64,000 nucleotides of DNA. Origin: Tenacibaculum soleae (GTDB taxonomy: Bacteria > Bacteroidota > Bacteroidia > Flavobacteriales > Flavobacteriaceae). Under the pieces are notes generated by a model. The model saw only the letters and a program-made list of their open reading frames with translations. It was not told the origin of the DNA and did no database searches. The stretch covers positions 300 through 64,299 of the forward strand of contig NZ_MAKX01000001.1 in assembly GCF_001693415.1 (NCBI RefSeq), written 5' to 3'. Positions 9,621 through 19,032 of this stretch are shown in pieces. Each line of letters begins with the position of its first letter. Position 1 is the first letter of the stretch. A program made the translations under genes and the position numbers.

Positions 9621-9628
9621 TATCTTTG
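9621..9628 (+). promoter_or_regulatory. hpt-adk -7 element, near-leaderless
   Basis: TATCTTTG sits only 8 bases before the ATG at 9636, so the predicted start of transcription falls within a few bases of the start codon. No TTG is found at -33; a TTT in the secDF terminator T-run occupies that place. Confidence 0.4.
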
Positions 9629-9635
9629 CAGTCTG

Positions 9636-10754
9636 ATGAAAATTACAAAACTACACGATTTATATTTTAAGGAATTCATTTCAACAAATGAACTTTCTGA
9701 TATTATTAAAAGATTAGCGCAACAAGTAAAAAAAGATTTACCGAAAGATGAAGTTCCATTATTTGTAGGAATTTTAAACGGATGCTTTGTTTTTACTGCC
9801 GATTTTTTACGAGAATATAAAGGTGATTGCGAAATTAGTTTTGTAAAATTAGCATCTTACGAAGGAACAACATCAACCGAAAAAGTAAAAAAACTCATCG
9901 GTATTAATGAAGATTTAACAAACCGAACAGTTGTTATTTTAGAAGACATTATTGACACAGGTGCTACTTTACAAGATATTTACGAAATATTCAAAACAAA
10001 AAATATAAAAGAACTAAAAATAGTTACTCTTTTTTACAAACCAGATGTATATCGTAAAGAACTACACATAAATTATATCGGAAAAAGTATTGAAGATAAA
10101 TTTATCGTCGGTTACGGATTGGATTACAACGGTTATGGTAGAAATTTACCCGCTATTTACCAACTAACAACACAACCCAAAATGACAAATATTGTATTAT
10201 TTGGCCCTCCTGGTGCCGGAAAAGGAACACAAGCCGATTTATTAAAAGAAAAATATAATTTAGTACACATTTCTACAGGAGATGTTTTCCGTTTTAATAT
10301 TAAAAACGAAACTGAATTAGGTTTATTAGCAAAAACATATATGGATGACGGTAATTTAGTACCTGATGAAGTAACTATTAATATGTTAAAGGCTGAAGTA
10401 GAACGAAATGCAGGTGCAAACGGATTTATTTTTGATGGTTTTCCAAGAACTGAATCACAAGCCAAAGCTTTAGATGCTTTTTTAGCTGAAAAAAATGAAC
10501 GTATTAACGGAATGGTTGCTTTAGAAGTTTCTGAAGACTTATTAGTTGAACGCTTACTGGAAAGAGGAAAAACAAGTGGAAGAACTGATGATACTGATGA
10601 AGGTAAAATTAGAAACCGTTTTAACGAGTACAATACTAAAACAGCTGTTTTAAAAGATTTTTACCAAGAACAAGGTAATTATTACGGAGTAAACGGAGTA
10701 GGCTCTATAGAGGAGATTACACAACGTTTATCAGCCGTGTTTGATACATTATAA
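9636..10754 (+). CDS. HPRT-adenylate kinase fusion
   Basis: One 372-residue frame encodes two nucleotide enzymes. Residues 1-180 are hypoxanthine phosphoribosyltransferase, with the PRPP loop VVILEDIIDTGAT at 99-111. Residues 183-372 are a complete adenylate kinase starting MTNIVLFGPPGAGKGTQA, with the P-loop at 190-198, DGFPRT, and a short LID without zinc cysteines. There is no stop or frameshift between them. The joint TTQPKMTN places a Met at 183, which could serve as an internal start (10182) for free Adk. The pairing links purine salvage (IMP/GMP formation) to adenylate balance. obg follows after 44 bases. Confidence 0.95.
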   Translation: MKITKLHDLYFKEFISTNELSDIIKRLAQQVKKDLPKDEVPLFVGILNGCFVFTADFLREYKGDCEISFVKLASYEGTTSTEKVKKLIGINEDLTNRTVVILEDIIDTGATLQDIYEIFKTKNIKELKIVTLFYKPDVYRKELHINYIGKSIEDKFIVGYGLDYNGYGRNLPAIYQLTTQPKMTNIVLFGPPGAGKGTQADLLKEKYNLVHISTGDVFRFNIKNETELGLLAKTYMDDGNLVPDEVTINMLKAEVERNAGANGFIFDGFPRTESQAKALDAFLAEKNERINGMVALEVSEDLLVERLLERGKTSGRTDDTDEGKIRNRFNEYNTKTAVLKDFYQEQGNYYGVNGVGSIEEITQRLSAVFDTL

Positions 10755-10798
10755 TTTACATAAAGAGAAAACACTAGCTCTTTAAATATTTAAAAAAA

Positions 10799-11788
10799 AT
10801 GACTGAAGGAAATTTTGTTGACTATATAAAAATCTACGCATCATCTGGTAAAGGTGGTCGAGGATCTGTACACTTACATCGTGAAAAATTTATTACCAAA
10901 GGTGGTCCTGATGGAGGTGATGGTGGTCGTGGAGGTCACATTATTTTACGAGGTGATAAAAGTATGTGGACACTTTTTCACTTAAAATTTAAACGTCATT
11001 TTAGAGCAGAATCTGGTGGCGATGGAAGTGCAAGCCGTAGTACTGGGCACGATGCGAAAGATATTATCGTACCAGTACCGTTAGGAACTATTATTCGTGA
11101 TGCTGACACTGATGAAATTTTATATGAAGTTACACATCATGACCAAGACATTATTTTGTTAGAAGGAGGTAAAGGTGGTCGTGGTAACTGGCATTTTAAA
11201 TCATCAACAAACCAAGCACCTCGATATGCACAACCTGGTGTTGATGGTGTAGATGGATGGTTTCGTATTGAACTAAAAATTTTAGCAGATGTTGGTTTAG
11301 TTGGCTTTCCAAATGCAGGAAAATCTACTTTATTATCTGTAATTACCGCAGCTAAACCTAAAATTGCAGATTATGCTTTTACAACACTTAAACCAAACTT
11401 AGGTATTGTGGAACACCGTAATCATCAAAGTTTTGTGGTTGCTGATATTCCTGGAATTATAGAAGGTGCTGCCGAAGGTAAAGGTTTAGGTCATTACTTT
11501 TTACGACATATTGAGCGTAACTCTACCTTATTATTTTTAATTCCTGCTGATAGTGATGATATTCAAAAAGAATATGAAATTCTGTTAAATGAACTTCGCA
11601 AACACAATCCTGAATTGTTAGACAAAGATCGTTTGTTAGCCATCTCTAAAGCTGATATGCTAGATGATGAGTTAAAAGAAGAAATTAAAAAAGAATTACC
11701 TGAAGGTATCGAAACTTTATTTATATCATCTGTAGCTCAATTAGGATTACAAGAATTAAAAGATAAATTATGGAGCATGTTAAACTAA
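10799..11788 (+). CDS. obgE: GTPase Obg
   Basis: Ribosome-associated GTPase acting in 50S maturation and stress control. The 329 residues carry the glycine-rich Obg fold ([15 protein letters not shown], then repeated GGDGGRGG) in the first 155 residues and a G domain with GFPNAGKST (P-loop), DIPGII (Walker B) and SKAD (base recognition). It lacks the extra C-terminal domain of longer Obg proteins, as usual in Bacteroidota. Likely co-transcribed with hpt-adk; a terminator follows at 11808. Confidence 0.96.
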   Translation: MTEGNFVDYIKIYASSGKGGRGSVHLHREKFITKGGPDGGDGGRGGHIILRGDKSMWTLFHLKFKRHFRAESGGDGSASRSTGHDAKDIIVPVPLGTIIRDADTDEILYEVTHHDQDIILLEGGKGGRGNWHFKSSTNQAPRYAQPGVDGVDGWFRIELKILADVGLVGFPNAGKSTLLSVITAAKPKIADYAFTTLKPNLGIVEHRNHQSFVVADIPGIIEGAAEGKGLGHYFLRHIERNSTLLFLIPADSDDIQKEYEILLNELRKHNPELLDKDRLLAISKADMLDDELKEEIKKELPEGIETLFISSVAQLGLQELKDKLWSMLN

Positions 11789-11807
11789 CATATTACATGA
11801 AATAAAC

Positions 11808-11839
11808 AAAAAAGCAACCTCAAATGAGGTTGCTTTTTT
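11808..11839 (+). terminator. obg terminator
   Basis: Stem AAAAGCAACCTC / GAGGTTGCTTTT with AAAT loop and T-run. Confidence 0.85.
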
Positions 11840-11934
11840 GTTTATTTTTATTTTTTTGTTATTAAATAATAAACGTATATGTTTAAGTACTTTAAACTAA
11901 AAAAGTTGTTTTCATTAATTAGACACGCTACTAA

Positions 11935-12564
11935 ATGATCAAAAAGGTTAGAAAAAATTTGGATTATATTTTTCTTTATCTATCTCTAATAATTATTACA
12001 TCAGTAATATTTTATTTATTTTTTAATTGTAAAATTATTGACGGAACAGATAAAATACTTGCTGCTCTAATTCCATTACTTGCCTTAATAGTAGGTGTTT
12101 TTCAAATCTTATTAAATCAAATTAATCAAAAAAAGAATAAGCTTTTTGAGCTTAGATACCAAGAGCTTCAAAACCAAATAACATTATTACAAAAAATCAC
12201 TAATTTGATTAGTGAGAATATGACAAATTATTCAATTACCAATATTCATGGGTTAGTAAGTCAACTAATCAATCTTCTTAATGAGTTTATAAATTTCAAT
12301 CGATTTCAAAAGGAATTCTTATTCAAAGGTATTACTCATAAAGAATCTGCAAAAAAATTAAAAGACATTTTACGGAAAATTCTAGAAAGAACTGATGAAT
12401 TCAGAAAACAAATTGACGATAATAACAAAAATGAGTCTCCAAATATTAAATTACATAAAATTAAATGGCACAATGATATTAAAAGCTATTTAAAAGAACT
12501 AGATGAAAAGAACATCACTTATGACTACCTCAATGAATTAAAAAGTTTTCTAGAAGTACCATAA
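11935..12564 (+). CDS. Two-helix membrane protein, unknown function
   Basis: I do not recognise a family. The 209 residues have two hydrophobic segments (about 11-31 and 42-61) and a long cytoplasmic helical domain rich in Lys, Asn and Leu, with probable coiled coil at 65-110. It lies isolated between two terminators, at the junction of the housekeeping block and the SusCD locus, and reads like an accessory single gene. The layout of two helices plus a helical cytosolic tail resembles orphan membrane effectors or sensors, but no motif confirms that. Confidence 0.7.
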   Translation: MIKKVRKNLDYIFLYLSLIIITSVIFYLFFNCKIIDGTDKILAALIPLLALIVGVFQILLNQINQKKNKLFELRYQELQNQITLLQKITNLISENMTNYSITNIHGLVSQLINLLNEFINFNRFQKEFLFKGITHKESAKKLKDILRKILERTDEFRKQIDDNNKNESPNIKLHKIKWHNDIKSYLKELDEKNITYDYLNELKSFLEVP

Positions 12565-12574
12565 TAATCTCTTA

Positions 12575-12612
12575 TAAAAAACAAAAGCGCCCTCTGGGAC
12601 GCTTTTGTTTTA
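12575..12612. terminator. Bidirectional terminator
   Basis: Stem ACAAAAGCG / CGCTTTTGT with a GC-rich loop, flanked by A- and T-runs. The stop codon of the minus-strand metallopeptidase gene lies in its right edge. Confidence 0.8.
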
Positions 12613-13239
12613 ATCCATATTCCATATCTTTTCAAAAATTTCTTCAAAAGCTATGTTTGGATCTTCATTAAAGCTTTTTTCAATATACAAATTCATTAGC
12701 TCTACTCTATCTACAGCACTTGGATGTGTAAATATTTCTGGCCCTAATAAAGATTGAACTACTTCTAAATTTTGTTTTAATTCTTCTCCTAAAGTTTTCT
12801 CTTTGGTTAGCATTAAATGTATGGCAATTAAATCTGCCAAATACTCAGCTTTCTTATAATCATTTGTTTTAATTCCAGAAGGTATTTGCGAACCTAATTC
12901 AAACTTTTGTGCTTGATTAAGTGTTACAATATGACCTATTTCATGAGATAACACATAAACTTTTATATACTCTTTATCATAATCTACTAATCCTTGACTT
13001 ACTTCTATATAACCGTCTGCTGCTCCAGCATTAATAGAACTATCTTCTTTATCTATTCTAAAATCATTAGGTATCCCTATATCTTTATATGCACTAAATA
13101 GAGGTTTTATTCTTTCTTGATACAATTTATTTAGTTGCTCTTCATTTGTCAACTCTATAGTTATATCTTCGTTTTTTGTAGCACTTGTTTTACAGCCAAT
13201 TAGTAAAATAGTTATTAATAATATGGTTAATCTTTTCAT
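12610..13239 (-). CDS. M48-like zinc metallopeptidase lipoprotein
   Basis: Start taken at MKRLTILLIT, which gives a short lipoprotein signal ending LLIGC (Cys16); a frame extending 9 codons upstream spoils the signal. The motif SHEIGH near residue 98-103 supplies two zinc His and the catalytic Glu, and EYLAD near 132-136 supplies the third ligand, the pattern of M48 peptidases. At 209 residues it is a minimal catalytic domain anchored in a membrane. A terminator-like hairpin at 13256-13301 separates it from the SusCD operon upstream, so it probably has its own promoter. Target unknown. Confidence 0.75.
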   Translation of the reverse strand: MKRLTILLITILLIGCKTSATKNEDITIELTNEEQLNKLYQERIKPLFSAYKDIGIPNDFRIDKEDSSINAGAADGYIEVSQGLVDYDKEYIKVYVLSHEIGHIVTLNQAQKFELGSQIPSGIKTNDYKKAEYLADLIAIHLMLTKEKTLGEELKQNLEVVQSLLGPEIFTHPSAVDRVELMNLYIEKSFNEDPNIAFEEIFEKIWNMD

Positions 13240-13255
13240 AATAATAAATTTGCAT

Positions 13256-13301
13256 AAAAAAAACACCCCTAAAATAAATTTTAAGAGTGCTTAACTAGGG
13301 G
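13256..13301 (-). terminator. Likely terminator of the SusCD operon
   Basis: Minus-strand stem CCCCTA / TAGGGG with a long loop followed by TG and eight T's. It lies 10 bases behind the stop of the DUF5018-type lipoprotein gene. Confidence 0.55.
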
Positions 13302-13310
13302 AAACATCAA

Positions 13311-14324
13311 TTAATTCAAATATGTATATGTTACATTAGTATTAATGAACCCAAATACTACATATGAAGCAGTTAAAGGATACCCGTCTGTATTATATGT
13401 ATAAACTACAGGTGTATCAGTTGAAAAACTACCTTGTACAGGGTTATTTACATTAACCTCTGATAGGCCAACTCCTACATTAATTTTAGCATAAGATGAA
13501 GGATATAAACCTTTAAATGGGTTATTTTTGTTGTCGTAGTTATTCTCTAATGTTTCTGCCCCAATTGTTGTTGTTTTAACATTTCCTGAAGCATCATAAG
13601 TATAACTTGTATTTGTTACTCTATCATTCTCTTTGTTTATTCTTTCTTTTTTTTCTAATCTTTTATCATCATTATAAGTGTAAGAAAATGTGTAAGACTC
13701 AGTACCTTCATCGGTCTGTTTAGCACTTATTATTAAACCTTCATCATTATATGTATATATAACACTTTGTGTATCTGATTCTCTTTTTATTATTTGATTT
13801 TTATCATTGTAAACATAGGTATATGTTGTGGTAGATCCTCCTGCTTCTTCTGAATAAGATTTCATAAAATTAGAAACATCATCATAAGTATAAGTCGTTT
13901 TACTTTCGCTAAAATCGTCTTTAAAATGATAAGTTGCTATCTGTGAACCACTACCCACTTCTCCACGAATATTTATGGTTACGTTATATACTTTATCTGT
14001 ACCATTTTCGGCAGTAACAACAAAAGGCATTTCTTGTCCATCTACAAAACTTACAGCTTGCCCTGACGCAGGAACAATTGTAGCATTTTCAGATATCGTT
14101 ATATTCGTAACCAAATCTGAAATGTTCGTTTTATAAGGAACACTAATAGTAATATTATTTCCTAAGTTATAAATAACATCATCTTCATTTAAGCCTTCAA
14201 AATTAATTTTGAAACTTGTAATACTATTTAACGATGATTGAGATACGTTATCTTTATCATCACTAGAACAACCTATTATTATAAGTGCTATAATTAAAGA
14301 TAAAAAAGGGAAAACTTTTTTCAT
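13311..14324 (-). CDS. Surface lipoprotein, DUF5018-like plus YD-like repeats
   Basis: The 337 residues start with a lipoprotein signal ending IIIGC followed by SSDDKD, the acidic-type signal linked to outer-surface display in Bacteroidota. Residues about 35-120 look like a DUF5018-type beta domain (ITSFKI... TENGTDKVYNVT-like ending). The rest repeats a 20-odd residue Tyr/Asp pattern with YTYND, YTYDAS and YTYNTD, like RHS/YD beta repeats. It is the last gene of the SusC/SusD operon, where such lipoproteins usually help bind the ligand on the cell surface. No catalytic residues seen. Confidence 0.75.
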   Translation of the reverse strand: MKKVFPFLSLIIALIIIGCSSDDKDNVSQSSLNSITSFKINFEGLNEDDVIYNLGNNITISVPYKTNISDLVTNITISENATIVPASGQAVSFVDGQEMPFVVTAENGTDKVYNVTINIRGEVGSGSQIATYHFKDDFSESKTTYTYDDVSNFMKSYSEEAGGSTTTYTYVYNDKNQIIKRESDTQSVIYTYNDEGLIISAKQTDEGTESYTFSYTYNDDKRLEKKERINKENDRVTNTSYTYDASGNVKTTTIGAETLENNYDNKNNPFKGLYPSSYAKINVGVGLSEVNVNNPVQGSFSTDTPVVYTYNTDGYPLTASYVVFGFINTNVTYTYLN

Positions 14325-14398
14325 AATGTATATATTTAATTTGTTAATTTTTGAGTGTCAATTATTTTAATCCGTTTGACACTTACCGGAGTTATATT

Positions 14399-15715
14399 TT
14401 AAAAATTGGGATTATTTATTTTAGCATCATTAGGAAATTGTATTACGTACCGATCATCATTTTGTTGTAATGTATAATTTGTACCTTCATACCATTTAAT
14501 TATTTTTGGCTGCAAGGTTCTTTTTAAATCATTCCAACGATGTCCTTCAATTGCCAACTCACGCGCTCTTTCTTCTAATAATTCTTTGTAAAAATCTTCT
14601 TTATTTAAAGAGTTTATGAATGTTATATATGTAGCCATCTTAGACGGGGTATATCTATTTTCAGCTACTTTTAACAACTCTAATTTTGCTAAAGCTAATT
14701 CATTGTTTTGTAGATAAGCTTCTGATAAATTAAAATATAATTCAGCAACTCTAAAAGTTGACTTATACTTTAAATTTGCTGTTTTGGCTGGTCTATAAAC
14801 GCTTCCGTCTTTCTTAAAGTACAAATTAAACCTTAAGTCATTTGTTCGATCATATTTATTTAATAGTTGATCTGAAACTGCAGCATTACTTGCTATATCA
14901 AACGATGATACTTGATCTAATGCTAAAATAGATTCTACAGAACTAAACTCTGATGGCATAATTGAATCATCTATATTTAAATCTTGTATTGTATTTTTTA
15001 TAGCAAGTGCCTCTTTACTTGCGATGATAGCTTTTTGCCATTCTTTTTTATATAAATACACTTTCGATTCTAAGCTTTTTAATGCAATCTTTGAAAATCT
15101 ATAGTTTAAACCAGTAGCTTGTTGTTCAATATTTAAACGTGCTTCAGCATTAGAAAGATCATTTAAAATCTGTACATAAACTTCCTCAATTGATTGAATA
15201 TCATATTTTTGATCTAAGTTATATTCAGTCACTATAGGAATACCATTATCACTGTTAGCAGAAGTAGTACTATATGCTTTTGCATATAAATTAACTAACT
15301 GAAAATATTGTAGTGCTCGTAATGCATAAGCCTCTCCTACCAACTGGTTAACAGCTGTTACGTCACCAGTAATTTCAGTTTCTTTTTCAATTACATGATT
15401 TGCATGAAAAATTATTTTATAGAAACTAGCGTATGAAAAAGGAGTTGTTAATGGTGAGGTGTTTGTATCATTCCATAAGTAAATATCTTCATATTGCGAT
15501 GATCCTGGAGAGCTTTTACTCAACTGTAATTCATCAGCTCTATATGTTGTTAAAATATGATTATTTTTTTTGGTTCCGTAAGCTGTAGTTAAAAAACTTC
15601 TATAATCTTCTACTGATTTAGGTATTACTTGACCAACTGGCTCAATATCTAAATAATCATCGCATGAAACTAGCGTAATTATTGTTACAAATAATATGTA
15701 TATGTATTTTTTCAT
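14399..15715 (-). CDS. SusD/RagB-family nutrient-binding lipoprotein
   Basis: SusD-type lid protein that captures ligand on the outer membrane and sits on top of the SusC channel. The 438 residues have a lipoprotein signal ending TLVSC followed by DDYLDIEP, the classic mature start of SusD proteins, then a TPR-like helical region (QLVGEAYALRALQYFQLVNLYA) and the C-terminal ARELAIEGHRWNDLKR motif. Length is at the short end of the family. It lies 15 bases behind SusC. With a secreted metalloprotease in the same operon the ligand may be peptide rather than glycan; that is inference. Confidence 0.93.
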   Translation of the reverse strand: MKKYIYILFVTIITLVSCDDYLDIEPVGQVIPKSVEDYRSFLTTAYGTKKNNHILTTYRADELQLSKSSPGSSQYEDIYLWNDTNTSPLTTPFSYASFYKIIFHANHVIEKETEITGDVTAVNQLVGEAYALRALQYFQLVNLYAKAYSTTSANSDNGIPIVTEYNLDQKYDIQSIEEVYVQILNDLSNAEARLNIEQQATGLNYRFSKIALKSLESKVYLYKKEWQKAIIASKEALAIKNTIQDLNIDDSIMPSEFSSVESILALDQVSSFDIASNAAVSDQLLNKYDRTNDLRFNLYFKKDGSVYRPAKTANLKYKSTFRVAELYFNLSEAYLQNNELALAKLELLKVAENRYTPSKMATYITFINSLNKEDFYKELLEERARELAIEGHRWNDLKRTLQPKIIKWYEGTNYTLQQNDDRYVIQFPNDAKINNPNF

Positions 15716-15730
15716 CTTTATATGTATTTT

Positions 15731-18700
15731 TTAAAAAGAAAGATTAAATCCGAAAGAAATAATTTTTGGTATTGGTTGTGAATATGAACTACCAAAAGTT
15801 TCTGGGTCAAAATATCCGTCATAATCTGTTCCGAAAACAAATAGATTTCTCCCTTCAAGGTTAAAACTTAACCTTGAAACATTCATACTTTCTAGATATT
15901 TACTTGGCACACTATATCCAAACTTTATACTATTAACTCTTATGTATGATATTTTATCTATCCATATATCTAAGTCTCTGAATGTATTACCTGTATCATA
16001 TGTGTGATACCAATTATACACTAAGTCTGTTTCAAACCCAGGAGTTGTACTACCAATCAATGCAGGGTAATTTCCTGTACCTGCTTTTAAAATTTCTTTA
16101 TTATAATTATAAGTAGGACTTACTTGTGTAGGATGGTATGTTGGTGTTCTTTTTACAGTTTGATTTATATTAAAATTAGTTGCTATGCTTAGACTAAAAT
16201 CTTTGTATTGAAACTTATTAATAAAACCTCCACTAAATTCAGGATCTGCATTACCTACATAAGTATATAAATTTCTATGCTCTTCTCTTGTTAATTGATT
16301 TCCATCAACCCCTTCTGATAAGTTATAAAAATCTACCGCTGTTACTTTATTACCATCTTTCCAAAATAATGGCAACCCATTGCTATCTAAACCTGCTGTT
16401 TTTATAGCGAAAACTCCGTTAACTCCATATCCTAATAAAGAAGGTTTAAAATCGTTCTCTTTTATTTGAATTTTCTCTACTCTATTCTTATTGTGTGATA
16501 TATTAAAACTTGTACTCCACTTAAAATCATCATTTACTATATTTTTAGTATTAATAGCCAACTCAACACCTTTATTACTTAATGTTGCCCAATTTGTGTT
16601 AATAAAATTGAAACCAGATTCTAGAGGTATTGCTTGTAATCCAATTAAATCAGAACTTTTACGATAATAATAATCTGCTGATACATATACTCTATTATTA
16701 AACAAACCTAAGTCAAACCCTACATTTGATGAGATTGTTTTTTCCCAACGTAAATCTTTATTAGGAGCAGATATTACATTAATTCCTTGTTCAGAATTTC
16801 CTGGTAAAATAGTAACATCTTTATACTCTCCAACCACAAAAGGAGATGTTGATTTATCTATGTTTCCTTGTACACCATATGAACCTCTTATTTTAAAGTC
16901 TTTTATTGCCTCTATATCAAAAAAGCTTTCTTTAGCGACATTCCAAGAACCTGCAACTGACCATAAAGGTAAGTATCTAAACTCTGGGTTTACTCCAAAT
17001 AAGTTTGAACCATCATATCGTAAGCTTCCAAATATTGTATATTTTCTATCGTAAGTATACGAAGCTGTTCCAAAGAAAGATGCATATGCATTTTCGTTAA
17101 TTGTTTTTTTGTAAGGATTAAACAATTCATTTTCTAAAGCTCTTTCATCTGTTATTGGTATGGTTCTTAAAGTATTGCTGTTAAAACCAAACCCTTTTGT
17201 ATGAATTTCTGTACGCTTGTCTTCTCTAAACTCGGTACCTAGCATCACATCAACTTCATGAATATTATTTATAGAAGTGTTGTAATTTAAAGTAGTTTTC
17301 CAATTGTATTGAAAAGCATCACTATTCCAATTTTGATTTATACCTCCTTGTGGCATAAAAAAAGCGTCGTTCCCATCTTCATCTTGATATCTAGACCCAA
17401 ATCTGTATTTTCTAGTATAGTAACTGTTTTTACCTCCAAACTTTTCAGTTTGATCAAAATCGAACTGCATACCTAACTGCGTGTACAATCTTAAAGTCTT
17501 ATCAAATTTATATGTAAGGTCAATTATTGGTTTAATAGAATACGCTGTAAGCTCTTGATTTGTATTCTGTCTTTCTTCTAAAGGATTATAATTTAAATTT
17601 AAATCTGACCTTTCAATTAAATCTGGATCATAATTATAACTACCATCAGTATTATATGGTGTAAAATAAGGGTTTACTCTTCTTGAATAATTTGCTGGGT
17701 TTGTGTATGCATCAATCCCTGTAATATATGATGTGCTTTTATTTCTACTTGCAAAAACTGATACTCCAATATTTAGCTTATCATTTACATCATAGTCATT
17801 TTTAAAAGTAAGGTTATACCTATTTAATCCAGTTCCTTTTGTTGTTCCTTCTTCATCAAAATACCCTAAAGAAAAATAATACCTTGATTTTTCACTTCCT
17901 CCTGAAAGTGTTAACCCATATTGTTGATTTATTGCTGCTTGATACAATTCATTACCCCAATTAGTATTTTTATTTCTTAAATTATTAATAGCATTTTGGG
18001 CTAATGGGTTTATACTTGAAAAACCATTGTTTTGAAAGTTATCATATTCTCCGAAAGCTTGTAAAATACGAGACACTCCACCTCTTTCGCTTTGATATAC
18101 TAAATCTGACCTACTTGCTAAACCTAATTCAAAGTCTACTTTTTCAGAAGCATTCATTAGGTTTAATTTATCAAAATTAGGTCTTAAAGTTAAAAAAGAA
18201 CTTGCGTTAAAATTAATTCTCATTTCGCCTTTTTTACCTTTTTTTGTAGTAATTACAATTACTCCATTAGCTGCTCTAGCTCCATAAATAGATGTTGCTG
18301 AAGCATCTTTTAAAACTGTAATTTCTTCTATATCATCAGGATTTATACCTGCTATAGGGTACGATCTTAAGTTATCAATATTATCTTTATCTGTAAAATC
18401 TTTAGGTATATCATTTCCTTGTAAAGGAATTCCATCTAAAACCCACAAAGGATCTGAAGAACCATTTAAGGTTGAAGTACCTCTAATTTGAATTTTTGCT
18501 GGAGCTCCAGGTGCGCCACTAGTTGGTTGAACAAGTACTCCTGAAATTTCTCCAGAAAGCATTTGATCAATATTAGCCGTACCAGCACGTTTAACATCAT
18601 CTGTTTTTATTTTAACATAAGAGGAAGTCACTTTTCTTTCTTCAATCTTTTGATATCCTGTTACAATTACTTCTCCTAAAATTTCTTCCTTTTCTTCTAA

Positions 18701-19027
18701 AGAAATTATGAGGTTTTTACTCTTATTCTCAACATTAATTTTTTGAGTTTCAAAACCCATATATGATATTATAATGTATTTTATATCTTTTGATCCCTTA
18801 AAAGAAAAGTTTCCATCAAAATCAGTTGTCGAACCTATCATTGAAGCTCGAATAATACCATCTATATTGGTTTTACTACCAATCATTTTTGTTGATGCAT
18901 AAACCGAAACACCCGGTAAAGGATCCATTCTTGACGCATCTATAATTGTACCACTAATTGTTTTCGTTTTTTGTGCAAAAACAGAAAGTGAGATAAAAAA
19001 TAGTATGTAAAATATTTTTTTGTTCAT
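15731..19027 (-). CDS. SusC/RagA-family TonB-dependent transporter
   Basis: Outer-membrane importer energised by TonB. The 1098 residues show a signal peptide ending SVFAQ, a carboxypeptidase-regulatory-like domain (about 24-115), a TonB plug domain with VLKDASATSIYGARAANGVI, and a long beta-barrel ending in the typical C-terminal Phe. The N-terminal domain is odd: a 15-codon unit with MIGS and DG residues occurs twice in tandem (18813-18902), so it is longer than usual. It is translated 5 bases behind the metalloprotease gene and 15 before SusD. Confidence 0.94.
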   Translation of the reverse strand: MNKKIFYILFFISLSVFAQKTKTISGTIIDASRMDPLPGVSVYASTKMIGSKTNIDGIIRASMIGSTTDFDGNFSFKGSKDIKYIIISYMGFETQKINVENKSKNLIISLEEKEEILGEVIVTGYQKIEERKVTSSYVKIKTDDVKRAGTANIDQMLSGEISGVLVQPTSGAPGAPAKIQIRGTSTLNGSSDPLWVLDGIPLQGNDIPKDFTDKDNIDNLRSYPIAGINPDDIEEITVLKDASATSIYGARAANGVIVITTKKGKKGEMRINFNASSFLTLRPNFDKLNLMNASEKVDFELGLASRSDLVYQSERGGVSRILQAFGEYDNFQNNGFSSINPLAQNAINNLRNKNTNWGNELYQAAINQQYGLTLSGGSEKSRYYFSLGYFDEEGTTKGTGLNRYNLTFKNDYDVNDKLNIGVSVFASRNKSTSYITGIDAYTNPANYSRRVNPYFTPYNTDGSYNYDPDLIERSDLNLNYNPLEERQNTNQELTAYSIKPIIDLTYKFDKTLRLYTQLGMQFDFDQTEKFGGKNSYYTRKYRFGSRYQDEDGNDAFFMPQGGINQNWNSDAFQYNWKTTLNYNTSINNIHEVDVMLGTEFREDKRTEIHTKGFGFNSNTLRTIPITDERALENELFNPYKKTINENAYASFFGTASYTYDRKYTIFGSLRYDGSNLFGVNPEFRYLPLWSVAGSWNVAKESFFDIEAIKDFKIRGSYGVQGNIDKSTSPFVVGEYKDVTILPGNSEQGINVISAPNKDLRWEKTISSNVGFDLGLFNNRVYVSADYYYRKSSDLIGLQAIPLESGFNFINTNWATLSNKGVELAINTKNIVNDDFKWSTSFNISHNKNRVEKIQIKENDFKPSLLGYGVNGVFAIKTAGLDSNGLPLFWKDGNKVTAVDFYNLSEGVDGNQLTREEHRNLYTYVGNADPEFSGGFINKFQYKDFSLSIATNFNINQTVKRTPTYHPTQVSPTYNYNKEILKAGTGNYPALIGSTTPGFETDLVYNWYHTYDTGNTFRDLDIWIDKISYIRVNSIKFGYSVPSKYLESMNVSRLSFNLEGRNLFVFGTDYDGYFDPETFGSSYSQPIPKIISFGFNLSF
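18813..18902 (-). repeat. 45-bp tandem duplication in the SusC gene
   Basis: Two adjacent, diverged 45-base copies start at 18813 and 18858 (shared CCATC...ACC-ATCATT). They encode two MIGSxTxxDG-like blocks in the regulatory domain of SusC. Confidence 0.6.
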
Positions 19028-19032
19028 AATTA

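Noticed and set aside
10157-10633. 158-residue minus-strand frame inside the adenylate kinase part
   Set aside because: Shadow frame opposite a well-conserved gene.
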